DNA from: Ceratobasidium sp. AG-K
Lineage: Eukaryota > Basidiomycota > Agaricomycetes > Cantharellales > Ceratobasidiaceae
DNA length: 64,000 bases
NCBI GenBank assembly: GCA_037039685.1
Contig: JAWNGF010000004.1
Span: forward strand, 868,001-932,000
Reading direction: 5' to 3'
Positions 22,369-32,281 of this stretch are shown here, piece after piece (the first letter of the stretch is position 1; each line of letters opens with the position of its first letter). The position numbers were made by a program, and so were the translations under genes. The notes beneath the pieces are model-generated. The model worked only from the letters and a program-made list of their open reading frames with translations. It was not told where the DNA came from and searched no databases.

Positions 22369-22538
22369 ATACCATTAAATAGATGGGCCTTTCCTATTGG
22401 TTACACAATTCTCAGCGAATTTACAACCCCATCCCCATGCCATGACCTGTCTGTAGGTTTCTTACTATTGAGGTGGAAGGTGCATGAGTACAAAATTAAC
22501 CATCATGAGTCATCAAGAAAAACAGCATGTCTTTAGTA

Positions 22539-22622
22539 GTCTATATTGGAGCCTTATTTTCTATGAAGGGTTATATAAAGCGCTCTATAGCACCTTGCAG
22601 AAAATGAGGCTCCGCTATAGAC
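22539..22622. repeat. Foldback element 2 (24-bp imperfect inverted repeat), left copy
   Basis: Arms gtctatattggagcct.. (22539-22562) and its inverse (22599-22622) match at 21 of 24 positions. The copy is at 35292-35375. Type is unknown, possibly an old MITE fragment. Confidence 0.5.
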
Positions 22623-22749
22623 CTCCTGTCAGTAAAAACTGCGGTACTAAATTAGGACTGCAAATCCTAACCAAGCAAATTTGTCCTAATCAACAAGGGA
22701 CCATCCTAGGATGGTCTTAATTAGCATCAAATTTGTGTTCGGGGATGTA

Positions 22750-23037
22750 CACTGTGAAGCCTAATCGCGCTGAATTCTAGTCGTATCGGCACTGAGAACT
22801 CATGACTTAAGGCGCTAGACGTGTCCGCTTTCAGTGACTGATGCGCTGAAGATTATCTTTAGGAGTGACTGGGGGGCAAATGAGCTCCACAACCGATTCA
22901 AATTTCCCTTTTATGGTATTGAAGACTGTGAACCATGCGCAAGGTGACTGAAAAATGATATAATCCATCACTGAAAGCGGTCATTTTTGGTTCAGCGCGT
23001 TTGCTAATGTTTTTCAGTAACCTGAGACCCCACAGTG
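22750..23037. mobile_element. 288-bp non-autonomous DNA transposon (MITE), EnSpm/CACTA-like
   Basis: The element begins CACTGTG and ends CACAGTG, forming 7-bp terminal inverted repeats, and is flanked by a 3-bp direct repeat GTA (22747-22749 and 23038-23040). The paralogous right copy has the uninterrupted site ggatgtaatttg at 35495-35506. CACTR termini with a 3-bp target duplication define the EnSpm/CACTA superfamily. It has no coding capacity. It inserted, or was excised precisely, after duplication 2. Confidence 0.8.
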
Positions 23038-23622
23038 GTAATTTGATTCGAACAGCGCTAACTGGGCTTGCCATGTGAGTCCCGATGCTGAATTGAGCCC
23101 ATTCACACTCTGACTTCGTGTATATAAGTTGATATCTATGATTTATCCTGATTCCCCTCATCACTTTTGAGAAGTGCAAGTAATTGCGACTGCGTATCCT
23201 TTCTGCTGGCCTGTTTGTGTGAGCGCCCACTTCTACGCCCCACAATTGCCATTATCGCCGTAAAATAAACTTGAGGTTGCGAGGCATTGCCTACGGTCGC
23301 GTGGAGAGGGGAGTCAATGCATCAAGACGTGCACTATTTCACAATGACCGGATGGTTCAACAAGTCTGGCAAGCAGTATATACATTCAAGAGTAGATTTT
23401 TAGTTATGATTCGGCACACTTGAAAGCAAGGCAATCAAATATCAATTGGGTTTCAGTTGCAGCCCGTTCAGAGGACGTGAAAAATGATTCATTGCCTGTA
23501 CCAATGCGATGTTTGTAGATAGGATCAACACATTGATGGTACCGGCCAGAATCAATAGCAAAAGTACGCGCATATAAGTACACGAAACTTCACATACTGC
23601 AGACGCGACGTACCCGCTGCAA

Positions 23623-26600
23623 CTACGCAGAGTTATAGCACTCAGTCCACCTCTCACCGAATAGAGTATGCTGATAGTCGATCGAAAGGGAACCTGGATA
23701 GCCCATCACTACCCGATCATTGGGATATGGGATGACAGATCGAAGGTCTGGTGGAGTCCAGAAGAGTGGGATGCCGTTCGACATGACCCATCCGTCATCC
23801 TGGCACTCAAAGTCTATCACTGCACCGGGATGAGAGCTGTCTGATGGTGGTGTAACGATATTGATACCGGCTGAGTGGGTTGGCATTACATTTGAGCTGG
23901 AGTCGGAATCGGGGGCATTTTGAGTATCGGAGCGTGATATCATGTGGTGATGGAGTAGCTGGCGATGCAGCTCTGGGTTTATGGCAAGAGAATGAACGCT
24001 AGAGACGCGGATAGCCTGGTCACTAGAACCAGAGACGATGAAAGTACCATCAGGAGAGAATGTAACTGAGTTGACGGGGCCGGTATGGCCCTTGAACGGT
24101 CCAGCAACGACGCAACCGGTACTTGCATCCCAGACAAGGATCGTTTTATCTTGAGACCCAGAAACAAGGTGTGTGCCGTCAGGGGAGAACGCAACCGAGT
24201 TGACTGGGGCAGCATGCCCTTCGAATGGACCAGCAGCGACGCCACCAGTGTGTGCGTCCCATACAATGATAGTTTGATCATCAGAGCCAGAGGCAATGAG
24301 TAGCCCATCAGCAGAGAACACCACGGACAAGACAGTGTCGGCATGCTCTTTGAATGGACCGGCGGCAACATCGCCAGTGTGCGCGTCCCACACACGGATT
24401 GTCTTATCATCAGACCCGGAGACGATGCGTGTGCTATCAGGAGAGAATGAAACTGAGTTGACACCGCCGGTATGCCCTTGGAACGGGCCAGCGCTGGTGT
24501 TGCCGGTACGCGCGTCCCATACTCGGATGGTTCTATCACGAGACCCAGATACGATCAGTGCACCATCAGGAGAGAATGCAACCGACCGGATGTAGTCGGT
24601 ATGCCCGTCGAACGGACCAGCGACGAGATTGCCGGTACCTGCGTCCCATGCACAGATTTTTCTATCATCAGACCCAGAGGCAACGCGTGTACCGTCAGGA
24701 GAGAATGCAACCGACCTGACCCAGTCAGCGTGTCCTTCGAAAGGGCCAGCGATGATATTACCGGTACGCGTGTCCCATAACCGTACCGTCATATCGTAAG
24801 ACCCAGAGACGATTTGCGTGCCGTCTGGAGAGAGTGAAACGGAGGTGACATAGTGGCTGTGTCCTACTTCAAGCGGTTTGTATTCACGGACGCCAGTTTT
24901 GTTCACGTAAGCATCCCACACACGGATGGTACGGTCACCAGATCCAGAGACGATATGAGTCGCGTCGGGAGAGAATGCGACCGAGTTGATTACGCCGGTA
25001 TGCCCCATGAGCGGTCCAGCAATGGTGTCACCGGTGTGCGAGTTCCATACCCGGATAGTTTCGTCATTGGACCCAGAGACGACGTATGTCCCGTCGAATG
25101 AGAACGCAACACAGTTGATCCCGGCGGTGTGCCCTTCAAACGTACCAGCGACAGCATCACCGGTACGCGCGTGCCATATGCGGATCGTTCTATCGTCGGA
25201 GCCAGAGACGATGCGTGTTCCGTCGGGAGAGAATGCTACTGACGTGACAGAGCCAGTATGCCCTTCGAACAAACCAGCGAGGATATCGATAGCACATGAG
25301 CCCCATACTCGAACTGTTCTATCATCGGACCCAGATGCGACGCGTGTGCCGTCGGGGGAGAACGCAACTGATCTGATATTGGCGGCATGCCCTCTGAATG
25401 GACCAGCGGCCGTAATGCCGGTACGTGCATACCATATTCGAATTGTTCTGTCATAGGAACCAGAGGCGATGCGCGTGCCGTCGGGAGAGAACGCAATTGA
25501 GCTGACCTCGCCTGTATGCCCTCTGAATGGGCTGGCGACGGCATCACCAGTACGTGCGTTCCAGACCCGGATTGTTTCATCATAGGATCCAGAGACAGCC
25601 CATTCGCCGTTGGAAGAGAATGCCACCGAGTTGACTGAGCCAGAGTGGCCTTCGAACGGGCCAGCAACAATACCACCAGTATGTATGCCCCACACTCGTA
25701 CTTTTGCATCATCAGAACCGGCAACAATGCGTGCGCCGTCATGGGAGAATGCGACAGAGAGAATTCTCGAGTCAGTTTTCCACGTCGCTCGGGCTGCTCT
25801 ATCCCGTTGGCAAATTGCTGTTCCGCTGACATTTATCAGCCCCTTCACACGCTTCCAGTATCGTTCAAATACCGAGCTTGTCCTTGCACAGAATGGCAGT
25901 GCTGAGAGATAGATATGTGGAGTGCTGCGGTTGCACGCGCAAGCCGCGAATCGTGCTACAAATTCCTGTGCATCGGTGGCTTGCTTGCGAGCGTCTATAT
26001 TTGCGTTGATTGCCTGGCTCCCAATGAGCACCCATGGCCATCAAAATTTTGAGGGGCACTTACCGCGAGCCAGCTGTCTGCATGCGCTAAGACTGACATT
26101 CCATATACGATACGCTGTTTGATATTCATGACTTCCATCCAGAACAGTAGTCGGACGTCCAGAAAATCAATCAGCTTTTGGTATAGTTCATCAGCCAATG
26201 TTGCGTCGGTCAGTCGAAGGTGATCGCCCCAGTACTGGCAGGCATAGAACAACCCCGGGGAGATGTTAGATTCGACCTTCTGTTCCCCATCTGGCATGTT
26301 TTTGTCAAAGGTGAATGATGACTCCAAGTTACATATATTAAACTTCAGCTGTCCCTGCATTATATTGAAGCAGCGATGGGCTAGAAGCCGGCAGTGTTTC
26401 CCTTGGTTACAGAATTTGTCTTTAGACCGACTTTCATCCAGCATATAGTCGGGGAATGAAGCATGCAGAGTGGACACAAGTTTGCGGTCTTCCGACACGT
26501 GAAGCACTGAGTGCAAAGGGTCCAGCGCTGCTTGAACCTGCTCTTCGGCGAGATCCATAAACAACCCCAGAGTCGACACCATCATTGGCTCCTTTGCACA

Positions 26601-28616
26601 TACAACCGTCCACAGCACCATTTTCATAGCTTCCCTCTCCTCCGCTTCGAACTTCGCAGCATCAAACGCGGAAGCAAGTACCGTTGCATACAGCTCATCT
26701 AGCTCCTTGTATCTGTTGCTTGGTGGTCTGTTTACTGTCGACTGGGGCTCTAGCGTTAGCATCGAATTCAGCCTTGCCATTGCATAGCCTCTTGCGGACG
26801 TGATATATCGCACAGCGGTGGAAGCATAGATGAAGAGCTTCCCGGCTAATGCAGCCAGTTGCTCGATCTGCTCAGTGGATGGGGGTGGTGACATGGCGCC
26901 CAGTGATTCTGTGAGGTACTTCTTGATGTCTGCTTCCACTACCGACTGCTCGATATCGTGAAGGTGTAGCACGGTCGGCGAGTAACCGGCTGGCGACAGG
27001 ACCCTATCCTGGATAGCAGGCTCAGGACGACTGGTGATAAGAAACTTCAGGGGTAGGTCTGCAGCGAGCTTGAGTAGCGTGCCGAGGATGAGTTGGACTC
27101 CGTAGTCGTCCTCGCATTCATCGAGCGCGTCGACCACGACTACCAGGCTTCCTCCAACCGTGTCCCTGTTCGTCGCCAATGGCTGTCGTATTAGCTTTTC
27201 GAATTGTTGCACAACGTTCAACTTGCTGATACTCGGGTTTGTCTCAAGAATTTTGCATAACCCAAGATGGAATGACGGAGAGGCGAGCGCAAGCTGGTAG
27301 GCGATGGTTGGCACAATCAGGTTAACGTTGCGGCAAGAGGATGATACGCGAGAGCAGAAGAAGCTTGCGCCAAGCAGTTGCTGCGTTTCTAGCCATTCGC
27401 ACACACTGTATGCGATCGTCGTTTTGCCGGTCCCAGCCATACCGTTCATCCAGTATACCCTGGCACCGTTCGGGTCCTGTATCCATTGTTGCATGTCTTC
27501 CTGCACCTTTTGACGTGTCTCTGCTGTGCAACCACGGCGCTTGACAGTTGTAGAGTAACTTGAGTTGTACACCGCATCATCGACTGGTGACATGCTTTGT
27601 AGCAGAGACATCTGTCGATCAGTAATCAGTCTGCACTCAGTGATACTTCGGCTAGGAGTATATGTATGTTAGTGCGTACCGCGTGATGCTTGTTAGTGCT
27701 TATTAATGTTCGCAGGCTTATATCGCTCTGCCCAAGTGTAAGACGATTGCGAACACTCCTATTGCACCGCTCTCACCTGTAGCTCTCGAAACAGTGATTC
27801 AATCTTTCTGTAACTCTCCACAACGCCCTCCCTATCCTGCATTGATTCAACCATTCGCCTTCCCATGCTCCGAGTTTGCAGTTTGTTGATACGCAATACT
27901 TCTGCCTCGACCGACCTGTATACCATCCTGTTAGTAAGATTTACAGTCATACTTCAGTCATGCGTACCGTGCAATCCGTCTTGTGGTATCACTCGAGTCC
28001 CCTGGACCAAGCTCGGTTATGTACCGGTTTAGAGTACTAGCTATCGATGTGAGTTCCGAGGTCAGACGCTCATATTCCGCCCCACGATCTGCAACTGACT
28101 AGGTTTTGGTTCAGCGCATGTGTATCAATAGAAGTTATTGTGGCTCGCCTGGATGAAATCTAGACAAGCGATAAGCCCGCTGAGTGCTTGCTTGAGTGGG
28201 GGAAATGCATCGGCGCTTCTTTCGAGGGCCTGAAGTGCTGCCTCGAGCCCGGAGAACGCCACACTACCAGCCCCTCTGAACCTTTCGGCCGGGTTGGGCC
28301 CAGATTTCGCTTCAAGTGCCGGGTTATTGTTATACCCTGGGCTAGTATCCGGCTTCGTTGACCCAGTGGACCTGTCGGGTGTGTTTATATCTTGTACTCT
28401 GAGTGCATTGGCGGCGGTACCAACACCTGAAGTGTCGGTAAAGGCAGGGGATGTGGGTCTGCCGTCGGTTGATAGCGCAGCCGAACTGCCAGGGAGTGAG
28501 GAAGAAACGCGAGAGCTTGAAGGGGATTTCGTCAGGTTGACGATTTTGTCATATCCACTCTGAAGTGGCTGGAGAAACCGCCGTCGCCTCGACCCTTTCT
28601 CAGGAGGATTGGCCAT
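23623..28616 (-). CDS. NACHT-WD40 STAND/NLR receptor A
   Basis: An intracellular signalling NTPase of the STAND class, like HET-D/HET-E of Podospora, expected to sense a ligand with its WD40 domain and oligomerise through NACHT. Exons: 28149-28616, 27968-28098, 27777-27927, 27680-27727, 26064-27611 and 23623-26013, giving 1578 codons without a break. The N-terminus is basic and Ser/Pro-rich (SRRRRFLQPLQSGYDK..), followed by a conserved helical block (GLEAALQALERSADAFPPLK..) and a coiled stretch. NACHT starts near residue 300, with Walker A GMAGTGKTT (323-331) and Walker B VVVVDALDE (423-431). After the linker TPHIYLSALPFC there are 14 WD40 repeats of about 43 residues (two seven-blade propellers), very alike, with one long repeat 7. 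A conserved cap (PLFWTPPDLRSVIPYP) ends the protein. Intron 1 is GC-AG. It forms the array unit with the GH7 relic upstream. Confidence 0.9.
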
Positions 28617-29205
28617 GGTGCGGTGAACGGGAACCGGCTTGCCCTCCGGACCTCAGGGTTCACTGGGAGGATCTTTGTACCGGATTTGTACTTTGTATGT
28701 CATCTGTCTTGAGTAATCTATACATACATTTCCCAGTTTGCTCATCCGAGTCTGAAGTTCAATTTCTTCCAGACAAGCCTGGACCTGCACTAGAATGTTT
28801 CGTCCCGAAATTATGGCAGTCTCTCTCCCCATTGATGATTCGGGCTCATGCTTCTGGCCGGGCAGTAACATGGCTAGTTCCAGGAATCACCACGGGTGGC
28901 TTTTTAGCCTACATTCGCGGTCTCCCTCGTTCATAAGTGGTGCTTCTCTTCCGTTTAACTATGAGACACCTTCCGTTTAATTGTGAGATACGTCCGACCG
29001 CGTCAACACGTACGCCGCCAGGAGGCCGAAAATTCACGCTTATGTGCCCACCGTGAAATATATTCCTTTGCTGCGTTCACCAGGAGACGTAATGAAGCCA
29101 ATAGTACGCGACCGGCAAGCGTTCTTTGCTCCCCCAGCTCGCCTATGTGCAAATCAAGGATGGGAAGGAGTCAATTTAAATTATTTACATCGACTGGCCC
29201 GCACT
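28617..29205. other. 5' flank of receptor A, down to the GH7 relic
   Basis: Promoter region of receptor A. It includes a 22-bp tandem near-repeat (ccgtttaactatgagacac then ccgtttaattgtgagatac, about 28950-28990). Minor frames here carry no recognisable features. Confidence 0.4.
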
Positions 29206-30690
29206 GAGGGGCACAGGGAGTACTAGCGGTTGACACATTGGTGAGTCGAACCGAACATGGAGGTCTGGAGAGAATATTACGCGGGAGAGAAGCGAAGAAA
29301 CAGGAATCTAACAGAGTGATTAGACCCAGGTCATTGCGGTTGAGACTGCCGCACCGTTCACATCTGGGAACCGCGCTACCGGGGGAGGTGGCGGCGACCT
29401 AGACTCATGTATTAGACTTGTCCATGAAGGGCAAGAAATACACACTGGCTTACCAATTAGTGGTCGTGGTATTGGGCTAGTTGCTATAATGGATCTGTTC
29501 GAGTCATAAGCTGACCCGATATCACCATAGCGGAGATCGCCGACCAGTTAGGAAACCGGGCCTCGACGACCTTGGGCTTGCTAGAATCAGTCGAGTGAAT
29601 GTCGCGAGCGCTACCAGACTGGGTCACATGCGAGAGGGTAGTTGCAATCAAAACAGGACATAGCCCCAGATTGACTTTTGCCCGTACGCGTTAGTATCCT
29701 GGGGCACCGGCTTTTGAGCGGCGCAGAAGCGGTAGATGATCGAGTCGAACTCGGCGAGTCCGACGACGGAGGACTTGGGTTTTGGATGCCCTTATTGTCC
29801 TGAACATAGGGCCGGCAGTTGCCGCTGGGGACCTGGTCGGCGGTTAGGGACTGGGTGACGCCTGAGTTTGCGGGGTCTGGATGGCGGGATGATCGCCGTA
29901 GTGCAACTTGCCGCCCATGCGGAACGGGCTCCAGTCGCATCCAGGCCGGTCATAGTACTGGGTGCCAGTGCAGCGAGTCGCCCAGAGATCGTGCAAGGCT
30001 GAGAGTGCATGTGCGGAAGATCTTATTCCAGCAGCTGCGGAAGTTTTCCCTGCCTAGATTGGGCAGCATGGGCGAGCGAGTCCGGCCAGAGATGTTGGCC
30101 TACGAAAGGAGGGTCAAAAATAAATGAACAAAGTACAACCAGGCCGCAACTCACCTTGCCGTTGATAAACTTGATATCGCGAGGGTACTGGGTGTCGTAG
30201 TAGCCAGCTCCGTATTTGCCGCCCCTCTCGGCAATCGCAGACTTGGGGTGGCCACCGTCTGTCAATATCTCGGAAAGGTAGGGTGTGGCGTTTAGACCCC
30301 AAGGGAGGTTCAAAACATCGACCACGAACGCAAATTCCGGGCTCTCAAGCTTACAGCCAATGTAGTTAACATCGATATCGGCGCCGTTCATGAGATACAA
30401 AATCAAACTGACGTTGGTGTCCTCGTCCGTGGTGACAAACGGGGGAGTGTGTGCGTTGTCTGCGGTCGCATTGCCATTGTCGCCGCCGGTTCGCGGACAG
30501 GTTGCATCATGGGGATAAATGCAGACATCACAGGTTTGACAAGTGTAGCGTTCGAGATTTCACAAACCGTGGAGGTCAGACACACAAGATTGATGTCAAG
30601 CTGGGTTCGCAGCCGGCGGTCCGGATCGAGCTCCAAGGGTCTCAGGGTCCTGGGATCCACCTCTGTTCTCTCCGCCATCGTCGTCCTGGA
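29206..30690 (-). pseudogene. GH7 cellobiohydrolase relic 1
   Basis: Follows the intact GH7 gene at 58493-60190 along its whole length, but decayed. Still readable are FVVDVLNLPWGLNATPYLSE and KYGAGYYDTQYPRDIKFING (30150-30390, matching the exon 1 end), the FRMGG region, and the downstream CSxDSSKPKVVEAR block. The catalytic motif [10 protein letters not shown] is replaced by NKIFRT with flanking codons lost. A further 50 bp is missing near 29670 compared with relic 2. Frames shift repeatedly. The stop/CBM1 end lies near 29206, and the 5' limit is approximate. Confidence 0.85.
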
Positions 30691-32281
30691 CAAGACTTCT
30701 TACTATTTCTTGTACTTCAACCTCACGTGGGTTCTACGTTCGCAAGTGCCAAACTACTACTTGCTGAAGGATGCAGCTAATTTATGCCTGATCCCCACCA
30801 GGGTTGACCTGGCAGATGTCGGCGACTTTCGCATCGTCAATGAAGCCATTCATGATTGCCGCACGCGTCCCGCCAACGAGTCCGCGCTCTGAGGTGTGCG
30901 GGAGTCACTGCACTTCCGCCCGCTCCAATGCAACGAGCCTCACCCGACCCGTCCCGCCACCAGACAGTATACAACCCACTCTGGCACCATTGGGACATTC
31001 GAATCGCCTAACACCAGACAGAACCACGCACCTCGGTATCATCTCTGAATTTCTATCTTGCCAATCGCATGATGAGGCGAGCTTGATGGTCTCAAAGGCT
31101 CGACCGTGGTCGAGTAGCACGTGGATGGGTCTCTCTCAATACCGACCTCGTTCGCCCGACAAAACATACTAGCAGAACAACCCCAGCTCGACCATCCCCT
31201 CGTACAGTCCCGGTTTCCGGGGCTAGTTCCCGTGACGAGGATCCGGTCTTCTCCAATCACAGACTACATTATAACCCACGCCCGAGCCGACTATGGAGGG
31301 GAGACGGGAACTGCAAGTCAGGGTGGAGACGTCGCACTAGAACAGTCCCATAAGCGTGGCGGGCATCATTGGGAGAGGAGTTTGGGTCAGGTTCGGCAAC
31401 CAGGGAGGCGCAACCGAGACAGCTGGATGAGCGAGGCCAAGGTCAGTGGGGTGACGGGCGAGTGTCGATCAACATACGTGAGCTGATGTCAAGTCTAGAG
31501 CGACCCGCGCTCGAATAGCAACCCCGGCCATCCAATTGACAAGACAAACCCCCGTCATGTCGACAATCGCGGACAGGTAAAAGTCATAGTTTCTTGAACG
31601 AGCGATATAGGCGCGCTGGGTATACAGAGCTATTTTCCAAGGTGCTCCGTGCCGAGTCCGTTTTATCCAGCAGCGTTCGACGGTTATCAAGAGCGATGGA
31701 TTCGCGGCGGAAAAAAAACAAACCCGGAGCATCTATGGCCGTCTGCTCGGCTTCATTGTTCTGGCTCTCTGTACGTAGCTCGGCGTATATAATTTAGCTT
31801 GGTTTCACTACTCGCTTTCGGTAAGCAGGGGCAACCCAACATCACATGCTGGCTCTCGACCTGCTCACATTAGCGCACGCTTCCCCTCAGATTCAATCGC
31901 CAAAATTGTGGGTTAGGGCGGTCAACGTGGGTCGGTGAGACCTAGGCGGTAGCCGCGGACCGGGGGAGTCGATGCGCTAGCTTGCGTGGCACATCACTTC
32001 ACTGAGACCGGATGGTTGAACAAGTCTGGCAAGCAGTACATACATTCAAGAATAGGCTCCAGTTTATGATTCAAAACATTGAAATGCAACACAATCGGAT
32101 ATCAATTGGTTTTCAGTTATAATCCATCCAGAAGGCGTGAAAGCCAACCGAATAGCGGCACTAGTGTGATGTTCATAGGTAGGACCAACACTTGACGCTA
32201 CCGGCTAGAAGTAACAGTAAAAGTATGCGCATATAAGTTCACAAAACACCAGATACTACAGACACGACCTACCCGCTCCAA
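30691..32281. other. Former GH7 upstream region and 3' flank of receptor B
   Basis: About 1.6 kb with no supported gene. Parts resemble 51400-52690 upstream of relic 3 (for example ggcgcgctgggtata.. near 31606). A TATA-like gtatataattt sits near 31787. The last 290 bases are the 3' flank shared by all receptor genes. Several short open frames have no family features. Confidence 0.5.

Larger units (their letters stand above)
21886..23622. other. Intergenic with foldback elements and a MITE; 3' flank of receptor A
   Basis: About 1.7 kb. It holds two foldback sequences (22214-22368, 22539-22622), a CACTA-like MITE (22750-23037) and, from about 23330 to 23622, the 3' flank conserved downstream of all receptor genes. 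A block at 23100-23270 resembles 52480-52560 between GH7 relic 3 and receptor E, suggesting that a GH7 copy once stood here too. Confidence 0.6.

Noticed and set aside
22898..23245. 115-codon minus-strand frame over the MITE boundary
   Set aside because: It spans the transposon edge and is not open in the same way in the empty-site copy.
23979..26122. Many long open frames antisense or out of frame to the WD40 exon (also in 32.3-34.4, 36.4-38.6, 44.8-47.1 and 53.0-55.2 kb)
   Set aside because: They repeat with the 129-bp WD40 period and arise from codon composition of the repeats. None has a domain of its own.
30403..31486. Several 70-150 codon frames in and beyond the GH7 relics
   Set aside because: They overlap decayed GH7 sequence or unannotated flank and show no family feature.
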